From NCBI GenBank assembly GCA_030248135.1, contig JASANC010005293.1, positions 1 to 64,000 of the forward strand: 64,000 bases of DNA. The letters run 5' to 3'. The notes under the pieces are model-generated. The model worked only from the letters and a program-made list of their open reading frames with translations. It was not told where the DNA came from and searched no databases. A program made the translations under genes and the position numbers. This DNA is from Theristus sp. LFF4_11. Taxonomy: Eukaryota; Nematoda; Chromadorea; Monhysterida; Xyalidae. Positions 42,728 to 54,463 of this stretch are shown here, piece after piece (the stretch's first letter is position 1; every line of letters begins with the position of its first letter).

Positions 42728-45700
42728 CTGTGCCTGTGTGTTTGTGCATTTCTGGTTGTGCGCACAGGGTGCACCACTGTCTTCTCAGACCAGACTCACA
42801 CCACACTACGGCGCTTACAATTGTTTCACACACCAAAGTTATTGGTGAGAAGAAGACAAATAATGGATCTGAACTGTGAGCTGAAATTGTAGTGGCGGAC
42901 TGGCTTAATTGGTCGCTCGTATGTTCCCATCTATTGAGTCACTGTGTCCCGGTGGAAATTTTCTGCAACCGCTTGTTGAAATTTTCTGCAACCGCTTGTT
43001 GAAGTTTTCTGCAACGTTTTTTAATTTGTTAAAAAACCATGTCCGTCATTATAATTTCAAAAAATTGTCATTTTCTCAACAGCAACTAGGCCGGAGCAAA
43101 CAACACGGGAGCCCATTTTCGGCTTCGGTCGTTTCTATTTCACCCCGCTGAGTCTGTCTGTGTTACTATTTTCTTTTGGAATCGTGTGAGGTTTTTCTGA
43201 AGATGATGATTGTTTTTATTCGGAATGATTTTTTGCTTCGCTCTCAGATTTGTTGTTGATCTAGTGTGTTGTACAGTGTTTTTCGAGTGTTCTTTTGTAC
43301 CGAACTACTTTATAATAGTCACTTTTGCTGTTTTTGCATATTTGAATTCTGTTTTGTTGTTTGTTTCTTTTTCCGCTTTTTTTGTTTCGAATGTAGCTCT
43401 CTTTTTTGAACAAGATTGTCTATTGCTCGCTCGTTCTCTCTGTGTGTTTTTTTATTTCTCACGTTGCTACGCTCAGTTTTTTGTGTCGTTTGTTTTTCCC
43501 TTGTTCTGTTGTTCATTGTGATCACTTGTTTGTTTGTTTGTTTTTTGCGGATTTTAGGTTCCCTCCCATTTTGATTCAGTCCCTGAGTACAGCCGAACAC
43601 ACATTTTGTTTTGAGCAAGGCAAGCAGCTGAGCTGATTTGCTGCATTCTGAACTCTTCGCAGTGATTTGATCTTACTATGTTGGGCAGGCAGTCAGTGTT
43701 CAGAATTGGAACTTTTAACACAAAAGTTGTTTTTGGTCAAATCAATCCAACCATCGAAAATGACGAGTGCAAGTTCAAACGTAAAACCTCACGTTCAAAC
43801 CGATATATCATTCAGTCTGTGCGAGTTTATGACACGTTCAGGTTTTGTTTAATGTATTTTTTAAGAACACAATGCACAAACACACTTGCCATGTAAATGT
43901 AGTTCCTTTTTACTCTACATAGAATGTTTATCAATTGATTTTTTTGACGTCTTTTGTTTTCTATTCAGATTTTTTTGAAGATCCCCTGCTACATTTTTTG
44001 TTGCAAATTGTGACTTTTTTTGTTTTTGAGTTCCTGGGCACCGAGTGATTTTTTGACTTTTGAGTATGATCTTTTTTTATTTTGGCACGAGACTCAATGC
44101 TCGCATAGATATGGATACAGCTCTATGTGTAATTCAAAATTGGCACCGTGGTCCGAGTCCCCCACATAAGGCTGTGTCACTTAGGCAATTTTGAATTGTC
44201 CCAAAAAAATTAAACCTTTAAAACTATGTAGTTTTCTTTCACGTCTGCAAATGCATTGAGTCGCAGAGCCAAAAAATTGATAGTACATAATTTTCGTTAT
44301 AACAATCTATCACAGTCACTTACGAATTCATAATAATTTCACAAAGAGTTTTTAGTCAGTAGTTTGTTTATGTACAGTACAGTTCAATTGTCTGTCCCGA
44401 CACATCTGTCGCATGGTGATTGGTGATAAGGTCCTAGTTTGAAGACGTTCACTCGATTAGTAAGACAGTATTGTTGCACAGTCAAACAAAACACACACAC
44501 ACGGCGCACACACATGCACAACATTCAGATGACATCGTGAGCGTTCATTTCGTTTGGTCGTACGCTGAGTGCACGACCGTCAGACTAGCACCTTATCGGC
44601 TGAATGCAGTCAATCGCCAAGACAGAGTTTACTTTTTTTGGTGTGTTTGGCTGTGTAACGTATGTCTGTTTGAACCAGTCACGTTCTCGCACAACACAAA
44701 GCATGCGAAACTTTGAATTACAGTCGGTATCAAAATGTAACGAGTTTGGTTGAGTTCAAAAACACGCCATTTGCGGCTCAGCGGGTTTGCTTGCAACTCC
44801 CGATCACGTTGTTCCTTCGGTTCAGGTTCAGACAAACATGCTGTAGATTGCCTATACTTCACGAGTGTTTGTTTGTTGTTGCGCTTAGTCGTGGTGTCAT
44901 ACATACGTGTGTTCTCGGTTGTTGCGTGTATCGTGTTTTGTTCCGAGTTGTGGTCGTAGCCCCATGTTTTGTTTCAAATTTTTAATGGTTTTTGTTCGTT
45001 TAGAAACTTGGAACCAACACTGTGAACTTGAATGGCAATGGCAACCCCTAAATGATGTTTGCTTTTGGTTGGTGAAAAACAATTTTCAGCGTTGGTTATC
45101 AAGATTCTCAAATTGATCCACAATTGTTCCCGTGTCAGGTCGCGCTGTACTGCTTCTCCCGGTTGTTGTGATGTGTGGTGCAGTAACTTTAGTGGCATTC
45201 TTTTCTGAGAATAATTTCACGTAAAAAGATTTTTTTGTGTCGGTTAGTTTTTATTTTCTAATTGATACCCTTGGAAACTACCCCAGAACCAGTTGTTGTT
45301 CGTTTTTTGTTGCAGATGCATTGGAGTAATTTTCAGGGTTCCTGGGATTCACTAAACCTTTGCTTCAGAGCTCAGAACTTTTGTGGTCAGAACTTTCAGT
45401 TTTTATGGCAATTTCCTTCAGTGGTCTTCATGTAAACTTGAAAATCTGAAATAGCGCCAAAGTGAATTGCCACAATTTCAAAGTATAACAAATACAAATC
45501 ATATCTTGGAAGTGTTGCTATCTTTTTTTCGTTTTCACCTTTCATTTTCATTGATTAGATGCCATTTAGTTTTTTGATACATTGTGGATTTCTGAACACG
45601 TTGCGTGTTTGGTTGAGTTGTCTGTGGCTGTTTTTATTGTTGTGCTGTTGTATATTTTGCGCTGATTTAAAACAAATAAAGTCTTGTCAAACAACAATGA

Positions 45701-45805
45701 ACATACAACGCCTACCGATACGTTTTTCTTCATTCTTTTTGCTAATTTGGTGTTCAATCTTTAAAAACGTTTCAAAGACATTTCAAGATTATTGCTCACA
45801 ACAAG
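42477..45805. other. Intergenic stretch without recognised genes
   Basis: It contains a (GT)n microsatellite at about 42,684-42,724 and a GACTCAATGC MITE at 44,079-44,277. The remaining open frames are short, T-rich on the plus strand and without recognisable domains. Confidence 0.6.
44079..44277. mobile_element. MITE with TTTTGG...GACTCAATGC ends (copy 3)
   Basis: About 199 bp. Left TTTTGGCACGAGACTCAATGC region, right GCATTGAGTCGCAGAGCCAA. The best-preserved inverted ends of the family. Confidence 0.7.
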
Positions 45806-46551
45806 TAAAGGCCCGTTTAGCCGTCCGGACGTTGACGCACGTCGCCGTACAGACAGACACGGACGCATAAACGATGACGTGAGATGAAGTGACGTGCCGC
45901 ATGGTTTTAGAATTTTTGCTCGTTTATGCGTCCGTACGGCGACGTGCGTCGACGTGCAGACAGATACGGACGCATAAACTATGACGTGCCGTGAAGTGTC
46001 GTGCCGTGACGTGCCGGATGGTTTTAGAATTTTTGCTCGTTTATGCGTCCGTACGGCGACGTGCGTCGACGTGCAGACAGATACGGACGCATAAACGATG
46101 ACGTGCCGTGAAGTGACGTGCCGGATGGTTTTAGAATTTTTGCTCGTTTATGCCCCTGTACGGCGACGTGCGTCGACGTTCAGACAGATACGGACGCATA
46201 AACGATGACGTGACGTGCCGTGACGTGACGTTGTATTTTAGATTCTGCTCTAAAAAGCCGTACGTCACCAAGCAAAATTCAATAAAGTTATGTGCCAAAT
46301 TGAAATTGAATATTTGCGACAACAACCAATTTTGACTGGAGAATGGAGATTGCAACTCAAATTCGAAACAACCCACAGATTCAAGTCTTTTGAAATTTCG
46401 TCTTTCGCTCAAGTCTTTCGAGCAGTTCATTCAATGCAGAGCAGAAGAACAGGCGAAAACACATTGTTTTCCAACAGTGCGCGTGCACAAATAGTTTGCT
46501 GCGGCTGCACAATTGATATGGACTATACAGCCAGCGGCAATCATGGCAGCA

Positions 46552-46582
46552 TGGCGCAGTGGTTAGTTGCTGGTTCGACTCG
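46552..46582 (+). repeat. tRNA-like/SINE remnant with A- and B-box motifs
   Basis: TGGCGCAGTGGTTAG fits a pol III A box and GGTTCGACTCG fits a B box, but only 5 bases separate them, so this cannot be a functional tRNA. It is probably a deleted tRNA-derived SINE fragment. Confidence 0.4.
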
Positions 46583-46726
46583 CAGACTGTGCAGATAAAA
46601 ATTTTCACCTTTTTTTGCCGCACGACAAATTCTTTGGTGTTCTGTGGATTGCTATGATTTCAAAACAAAGTCACTCACAAATTTGCATTCTGCACTTCAG
46701 GCTCTGTTTTTTTTTGTGAATAGCCA

Positions 46727-46880
46727 GAGAATCAGCTAATTGGTGGGTGATCGTGATGCATACATTTTGTCCAAACCAATCTCATCCTCCCCACAGCAAT
46801 GCCTGCACAGAAAGCATGCATCACGTGACCACCAACCAATCAGCTGATTCCCTATAATTTAGAGTTCGACTGTGGAGTTC
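46727..46880. mobile_element. Hairpin MITE nested in the Harbinger-like element
   Basis: Contains AGAATCAGCTAATTGG on the left and CCAATCAGCTGATTCCC, TTTAGAGTTCGACTGT on the right, the standard family ends. Confidence 0.7.
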
Positions 46881-47423
46881 ATGTGATGGCTGAAACTCAC
46901 TGAATTAGTGAATTCACTGAATAAAAGCTAAACTGCTGAAATTTTTGTTTGAGAATACAGAAAATAATCAGAAAAAAATGTTTCATTTCAGGACGATAGT
47001 GAGTGAGCATGTGCTCACAATGAATAACAACAAAAGTAAACAAAATTGATAAAATTAAACTTTGACGCACGGCTTTTTAGGGGAGAACCTAAAACCATCC
47101 GGCACGTCACGGCACGTCACGTCATTGTTTATGCGTCCGTATCTGTCTGAACGTCGACGCACGTCGCCGTACAGGAGCATAAACGAGCGCGTGTTCTAAA
47201 ACCATCCGGCACGTCACGGCACGTCACGTCATCGTTTATGTGTCCGTATCTGTCTGAACGTCGACGTACGTCGCCGTACAGGGGCATAAACGAGCGCGAG
47301 TTCTAAAACAAGACGTGACGTGCCGTGACGTGCCGGATTGCTCTTTTTTGCAGCATAAACGAGGTTTGACGTGACGTGACGTGCCGTGCCGGATGCAAAT
47401 ACGGACGGCTAAACGGGCCTTAA

Positions 47424-48432
47424 GAAAGAAAGAAAACGATGCTTGGTACAACAGAAACCCCAAAATATGTTTTTACATAAAAAGTCTGGAAACGTAGAAA
47501 GTTTCACTATCGTATCACTTGAATATTTGAGGGAAATTGAGTTTTTTGATGAACATATAATGTCATGAATCGATATAAACACGGACAGTGTGTGAGTGTG
47601 CGGGTTAAATGGAATTTGCACGGCAAACAGATAACAAAAAGACATGTTGTTGTCGCCTTCAAAGCATTTCAAAAACGTGAAGAGCAAAACAAACTCGTGC
47701 GACATTTTTTTCATGTGGAACGTAAAATTACCCTTGCATGTAAAACTATCACATTTCAAAATCCAATCAACACATGAAAATGGCAAAATTTGCGTGGTGA
47801 TCCGCTGGGCTTTTCAATAATTTTTTATTGGAATGGATAGATTCTGGCATTTCAACGTGCAAAACAAAAACTTACAACAGAATCTCTGAATACTACAACA
47901 CGATTTCCTTGGCACGACCAATGCGTGCATTCAAATGCTGCACACAGCGAAATCGCATGAGCGAGCCAGCCAATCAGCGCGTCAGCCTCGGGTGGTGTGT
48001 GTTTGAAGGCACGGTATTCACAGTCGAACAACATCAACAGTTGAGGTGTTCCAAACAAGTGCCAGTGCATGTCTGTGCTGCTATTTTTTGACAACATGCG
48101 GGTAACGTGCGTCGTGCATTGATGACACACTTCGTTTCACACAGCACATGATATAACAGACAGTCACAATCAAACACACCGGCACTTTACGATTATGCCC
48201 ACTGTGTGGCACCACCGGGAAAACGGTTGCTGCTATAATTGTTCTACACATACCGCCGTTTACTGCACACGTGCTGTGTAAAATGGACGCGTTTGTCATC
48301 ATCCACTAAATTTGCTGCCAAAAAAAGACGAGAATAAAATAGCGAGTTGTTTTTTTTGGTGGCACAGCAACATTTTCCCCGTGACACATCACAAAATGCG
48401 CCACACCCAATTATTATTGCAGACCAACATAC
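47424..48432. other. Intergenic stretch downstream of the ARM-TIR-SAM gene
   Basis: AT-rich, with no domain-bearing ORF on either strand and no repeat recognised elsewhere in the window. Expected to contain the 3' UTR of the minus-strand gene ending at 48,433. Confidence 0.5.
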
Positions 48433-51400
48433 TCAGTCATTATCAATTTGCATAGTGTCCAATTGGTGCGTCAGTCGCAGCAGATCGCCGAGCGACGTCA
48501 ACGCCAGCTCCTCCCGTACGCTCTGATAAAACACGTTCGGCGACTTGTGGTACATCGTGCGCAACTCCAGCAACAGTTGCCCGTCGAATTGCGCGAACTT
48601 CTCGCGCACGTGTCCCAATTCACGCTGTGCGAGCCACGTCTGCACGTCCGCCTTCGACCACCGACTGACCGGACCGCAGAGCGGATTGCTATCGGTCTCG
48701 TCGCCGGCAGTCTTGTCATGTTTATCGTTACTATTGACGCCAGTCTTCGGCAACTGCTCGCTGTCGTTGACGTCACCGTTCTCCTCCTGCTCCTCCTCCT
48801 CCTCTTCATGGGTATTGTCGAGCACTTCCTTGTTATCCTCAGACTTCGACGCCGATGCAGACTCGTCTGTTGGTGTGTTTTGGTCGGATGGATTTGTTTG
48901 TTCCTTGTCGACATTGTCTTCCTTGAATGACGGAATGTTTTTTTGCAGAAAAGTTCAACATTTGTTTTTTTACTGTGCAGTCAAGCTGCAGAAGCAGATT
49001 TATGTTAAAAAAACTGAAATTCCAGATCCAGAACACGCAAAGCACATGCGGTTTTGTGGGATCTGGCACGCTGATTTCGCCGCATCGAGCTGGTTGAACC
49101 AATCAGTGAGCCCAATACAAAATCAAGCCAATCCGCTAAATTGCCGACAGATTCAAGTGATCAATTCAACACAAGACACAAATTCAACACACAACACAAG
49201 TTCATACACACAATTCGTTGTTGTTTTCAACCAACCGGCTGCGACTGTTTCCGCCTGTTGTTCCCGTGCGACTGCTTCCCGTTACCGTCGGACGATCTCG
49301 TCTTATGACCGGAGCTGCCGTTTTTGTTGACGTGACCGGTGCGGTGTCCGCTCGTTGAGTGTTGTCTTGCATCTGCGTTCGTCAGAGAATTACGGCTTTG
49401 TTAGAGACCTTTTTAGCGCAAAGTGAATGTGAGTTTGGCACATCGATGTTTTTGGTGGCAATCAGAGCCACTGTAAAATCGAGTATTGAAGTGAAACCGT
49501 ACATACCATGATTATTCTCGACTTTCGACGATTTATCTTTGTGGTGATCGGAACGATTATGACCTTTTCCCGAGCCTTTGTTGTCGACAGTTTTCTTCTT
49601 GTCGTCTTTGTCTTTTCCGTGTGATTCGGCGTTTGTTGTTGTGGTCTTGTGCAATTTCTCGCCTGCTGTTGAGTTTTGGTTGTCTTTCTCCGCAACAGCT
49701 GCATCGTCATTCGTTTCTTCCAACGTCTGTGTTTTATTTCACAACTTCAATTGCATTTCACTAATGTTCTAAACCCATGAGTTTTCTAAAATTGCATGTC
49801 ATGATGCGACTTTCGTTTTTGTTTATGGCGTTTCTTTTGTTTCAAGTGAATGTTATCAATAATACCAACTTTTCCCACCAATTATCAACATCAATGTACA
49901 GTCGAACACTAAATTATAGGGAATCAGCTGATTGGTTTGCTGTGCAGGCATTGCTGAGGGGGAGGAGTTTGGTTTTCACAGAAAGCATGCATGCCGTAAT
50001 CAATCACCAACGAATCAGTTGATTCCCTGTAACTTAGAGTTCGCAAAACCAACATGAAGCGCAGGCAACCGGCCACGTGGTCCCAATTCTTTGGTCAACT
50101 TGCGTAGACAAGTCGACACGTGCTCCGGTGTGAAGCAGTTGAAATACAGCCGGGTGCCGATCAGTATGCCCAGCCAGCCTTGCGCTTTGAAATCTGCGAA
50201 TCTAACCGGGATGATCGACTTTTGCAGTGAGAACGCGTATTCCGCTTCTGAAACAGAGATTTGAAAAAAGAGATTGAAAATGACCGATCTTTTTGACAAT
50301 TATACTAAACAAACGTTACAATTGCCCGCTCATACCTGCTCTGCAACTGGGACTGCTATAATAACGCTCACTGAAGCAGATCAGAACAACGGCGGCACCC
50401 TCCACTGCAACTGCCATTGCTTCAAGTGTCGAGCCACCTGAATTAAAACAAAAACTCACAAAGACAAAAGCAAATATCGTTTTTGAATAGTGTTGATTCA
50501 GAAACTCACTCATACGATCCGCATCGATCCACGTCAGATAGCCCGCTTCCTTCAACGCTCGATTCAAGCTATACGCAATCTGCATAGCAAACACGGTGCT
50601 TTTGAAGAAAATAAAAAATAAAATAAATAAAAGATTCATTTTCAATAGAACAGAAAAGAGAAACGGGAAAAAATGGACCAACGTTCTTATGAACGTGGTT
50701 GTAGCTGATCATGATGTGCGGCGGCGGCGGCGTCGCTGGTGGCGGCATTGCAGCCGGCAGACTTTCGCACAATTGTTTCGCATTGCCCGGCGTGCTGTGG
50801 CGCTTCTTTGAGCGGACGCTTCCCGCGCTTTTCTGCGACGGCAACGATCTGCGCATAATAACGATTTTCTTCAAAATTTCCGAACGAAAAACAAATTCTC
50901 AAACTAAATGGAAATTTACAGCCATCGATTTAGTTATTAACGGGTATTAATTTGGTGAAAAATTGCACTTTGCGCTTGAGTGCCTGTCCGGCACGGGTAT
51001 CTCGGAGAGTCGTGCGCGTTTGCCGGGCGCCGGACCCGAGTGTGCCCGTTTGTACTTTGCGTCGTGTTGCTCTCTCTGCTGTCGCTCGCGCATGTGCGGC
51101 AATTCGCCGTACAGATTCCACAGCGCACCGGTGGCGGCACGTGACACGATCGTGTTACTGTGGCAGCGCAGCGATTGGACGGCTGTGCGAACAGAAAACC
51201 GATTATCTATTTGTTTCATCGTTTGTTTTTGTTTGTTTCTGTTTTGTGTCCATTTGAATTTCACAATAATAATAGTGTGCGAACCAGGTAGTGCTCAGTG
51301 TTCAATTCAAGCGCCTCTGGTTAGCATTTCTCGTCTAAAAGCCAACTACAGTCGAACTCTAAATTATAGGGAATCAGCTGATTGGTTGGTGGTCACGTGT

Positions 51401-54400
51401 ATGGTGCATGCATGTTTTCTGTGCAGAACGATAGACTCCGACAGACGATGTGACCACCATCACGTGACAGAACACTACATCACGTGACCACCAGCCAATC
51501 AGCTGATTGCCTATAATTTAGAGTTCGGCTGTATGAACTATGGCCAACAAGTAAAGTCATGCATATAAGGTCTCCTTATATAAATTTGGAAATTTTTTGG
51601 TTTCCCGCCGTGTGACACGTCGCCCACTTTTGAGTGGGGGTCTTATAAGTGAGAGGAACCTATACGAGAGAGAACGCCACCCACAACACCAATAACGAAA
51701 CCGACCAGACTCCAACTCCGGTATGCCCATGATCGTCGGTCTCGTTTCCGGGTGGAACGACACAATCCACACGAGTCGTACGGCAGACTCGAGTTCGCGC
51801 TCGTTCGCCGGCTGCTCGATCACCCGCTGGCAGATCGGCAACAGACCGTGCTGCGCCATGCGAAGTTTGTTCGCGTCCAACTGCGCGACGTGAGCGAGGG
51901 CGTCCAGGATTTCGTGCACGGTGAAACCTTGCGCTCTGCAACCAGATATTATAATTGTATCAGTGGATTTACTACACACGCTAATGAAATTTAACCGTAT
52001 AACGCCGGTCAGTGGCTTATAAACATCAGATAAAACGGTGGATGTTTTCAGTGAACACTTCTCAACATTTGCCTTATTCACAGGAAAATGCGTGCGCCAG
52101 TGCAAACGCGCAAATCAACCACACAGAAATTCGTAATGAAAAAAAAATCGATCCGCGTATAATCGCAGACGGTCCTAGGAAGTAATTGTTTGCAAAAGTG
52201 ATCCCAAAAGCCCTACAACCGGCACACCTCCGTGAGTTGCGACTGATGGCCGGCTCGAGTAGTTTTCGAATCAGCGTGGTGATCATCTCTTGGCTGGCCT
52301 CGATCAACTGTTGCTCGCTGTCGTCAATCACGTAGGCCAGGATGAGGCATGCCTTCACGGAAAGTATGGCCAGGTCGGACTCCATGTACCTGAGGGACGT
52401 TGTTTTCTTAAACCGGTCACTTTTTTCGCGGAATACAAAGATCGCGAAACTTTGATTTTTTTTAATTCCAAGAACGAATGGGGTATACCGGGTTTACTTG
52501 AAATAAAACAACACCCCATTTCAAGGTAAATCGTGTTTTCCTGGCAGAAACTCCGATATCGTTTTTTCTTGTATCTTATGTCCCGTTTGTATATTGTGAT
52601 ACGTTGCAGGTGTAAACAATACAAGGTACAAAAAATTTATACAGAAGGGATTATGTAATATTCAAGGCGCAGCCCGGTTCTGTGAAGAAGGTTGGGGTGC
52701 CAGGAGCCTCCCAATAGGAAACCGAGTGAAGAGAGTGCCGGGTGGGTGTCACGGGCACCCACATGTTGGCTGCAGACTTGACTAGGGGGTACAGCACGCC
52801 CCTTCTCGTCCGTGGTACTGCTCGTAAACAACTGAAAAAAAACATGAGAAAATAATAAAACGCACGGTTGCAACGTGGCGACGCCGCCGCCGCCGCGGAA
52901 CCTGCGCTTAGCCTCGTCCGGATAATTTCGTAAGCAGTTGTGCATGATGCCCGTTGCTGCTTTGCTGATGTATGAGCGAACTTCATCCTTTTTCATTGCC
53001 TGCAGTGATTGCAGTGGAGGGTTAGATCAGTAACTTTGCTCAGACACAACTCGGCGAATTCAAAATGACAGTTTCTTGTGTCATTAATTATTCGGGTTTT
53101 TTTATTTATTTTTCCGCTGCACCGACCGCCCACGGACGGAAATGAAACTCTTTGACTTTGAAGCAGCCTGACCGTGTATGTACTTATTATAATACTGTTG
53201 CAAAAATCGTACTAAAATAAACTGTCTCAGTGCAAAAAAATTAAATCCAACGAACCGCCGGAACAAAGTCCTTCCTGGCGACAATCTTGAGCATTTCCTC
53301 GACGGTGCCCATGTTGACGAGCGACTTGCACAGCGAGGCGCTCTTGTCGGAGCCGTTCCAGATGATTCGACAGACGAACCAGAAATTCTCCAGCGTTATG
53401 TTGTCCTTTTGAACGCCGTTGCCGGAATCTTTGCTGGCGCACTGTATTGAAAATTTCGACAAAGAAACTCAATAGGATTCGTTTTCGCCATTTAAAATTC
53501 CAATATTTCTTGCCCGCTTGCTCTCCAACCTGCAGCAAATCCGGCTGCCAAAAGCTCGGCCACAGTTTCATGACGATCGGCACGAGACCGTGGCGTTCGA
53601 GTTTCTCCACCCACATCAGACTGATGTCGTGGCCGTATTTCGCAGACGTGTAACTGAAAACAAAAGACCGAACACAGAATTCAAAAGCCGCGATGTTCCA
53701 AAGTGTCACCTACGAATGCCACACAGACATTCACAGTTTCTTTTGGTTGAACAACAGCAGAATAATCTAAGAAAACATAGCAAACCTGAACAAAAAGTCG
53801 AGCGCCGGTGTGATCGCGTCCGTGCGCGCCGAGTCAAACTTGGACAGTTCTCGCATCACCGGCTCCACTTTTGCGTAAGCGGTTTCGAATGAGAACTTGG
53901 TGTCGATCAGCTCCTTGAACACGGACGGATTGGCGGGACTGGCAGACTGCTTCCTTTGGTGATACCCGGCTGAAACAGATGAAGTTTCACTCGAATTTTT
54001 GGTGAACGGGTATAAATAAAGAAATTTGAGCTCAGTTGTAGGCAGAGTTCTTAGGCCTGGACTAGACTCTGGACCTGCCCGGCGTTTGAAGCCAATGGTA
54101 CAGCATGTTTCTCGAAACCTGTCACCTGTCACTTAAGCAAAAGAACTGAGCCTGTGAAAGAAGAAAGTGCGGGGATCGGGTTAGAAAAACGACGTACCAT
54201 ATTTCGCCTAAAGTTTTTTCGGTTGCCGACCAAACCCGATTCCCGGATCTTCTTTTTTATTGAAAGTTTCGCTGGTTCTGTATTTCGCGGTGTGTAATAC
54301 CTGATTTCGAAGAGGACGCGCTTGAGGCAGCGGAACGACGGCGATTCAACAACGACGATGAAGACGCGTTGCTGTTGCTGTTGCTGTTGTGCTTGAAACC

Positions 54401-54463
54401 GTTCGTGACGTTCACGGAGTCGACGCTCGCTGCGGCGCCCATTGTGGTCAGAGACAAAGACAA
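48433..54463 (-). CDS. ARM-TIR-SAM protein (TIR-domain immune/NADase-type, SARM1-like parts)
   Basis: Fifteen phase-consistent exons: 54,463-54,301, 53,969-53,786, 53,653-53,530, 53,441-53,256, 52,999-52,902, 52,389-52,228, 51,935-51,706, 51,182-50,969, 50,848-50,683, 50,579-50,510, 50,437-50,336, 50,248-50,055, 49,726-49,507, 49,372-49,236 and 48,921-48,433 (912 residues). Residues about 55-455 are helical armadillo-type repeats (LSVKACLILAYVIDDSEQQ, NTIVSRAATGALWNLYGE). A TIR domain at about 497-631 has HIMISYNHVHKN, LTWIDADRM, VVLICFSERYYSS, SCRAEAEYAFS and GWLGILIGTRLYF. The SCRAE glutamate occupies the place of the catalytic Glu of NAD-cleaving TIRs. A charged His/Ser/Glu-rich linker leads to a C-terminal SAM domain (about 835-905: RWSKADVQTWLAQRELG). 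SARM1 itself is ARM-SAM-SAM-TIR, so this is a different architecture. Autoinhibition by ARM and SAM-driven oligomerisation are inferences. The acceptor of the last exon is weak. A second ATG (54,442) would give an N-myristoylation-like MGAAAS start. Confidence 0.82.
49895..50045. mobile_element. Hairpin MITE at the exon 12/intron 12 edge of the ARM-TIR-SAM gene
   Basis: Ends TACAGTCGAACACTAAATT and TAACTTAGAGTTCG, with GGGAATCAGCTGATTGG and GAAAGCATGCATGC. Its right end lies only about 10 bp from the splice donor of exon 12 (50,055). Confidence 0.7.
51347..51532. mobile_element. Hairpin MITE in intron 7 of the ARM-TIR-SAM gene
   Basis: The best-preserved family member. CTACAGTCGAACTCTAAATT on the left and AATTTAGAGTTCGGCTGT on the right; the two halves pair almost throughout. 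Confidence 0.8.
51549..51665. mobile_element. Truncated CCGTAAAGTC MITE
   Basis: GTAAAGTCATGCATATAAGG, TTTCCCGCCGTGTGACAC and CTTATAAGTGAGAGGAACC match the element at 11,523-11,784, but one end is missing. It lies in intron 7 of the ARM-TIR-SAM gene. Confidence 0.65.

Larger units (their letters stand above)
45809..47420. mobile_element. Harbinger-like non-autonomous element, 3-bp duplication TAA
   Basis: 1,612 bp. It starts AGGCCCGTTTAGCCGTCCG and ends with the complement of AGGCCCGTTTAGCCGTCCG, flanked by TAA at 45,806-45,808 and 47,421-47,423. Both subterminal regions carry repeated blocks such as GACGCATAAACGATGACGTG and GACGTGCCGGATGG, three to four on the left and about three inverted on the right. 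A 3-bp TAA/TTA duplication fits PIF/Harbinger (inference). A hairpin MITE (46,727-46,880) and a tRNA-like fragment are nested inside. Confidence 0.75.

Noticed and set aside
46552..46590. tRNA gene
   Set aside because: A and B boxes are only 5 bases apart; no acceptor stem or anticodon arm can form.
52640..52866. Open stretch on the minus strand downstream of exon 5 of the ARM-TIR-SAM gene as an extra coding exon
   Set aside because: No donor gives the phase required by the next exon. Using the donor at 52,902 joins exon 5 directly to 52,389 in frame with good ARM-repeat continuity.
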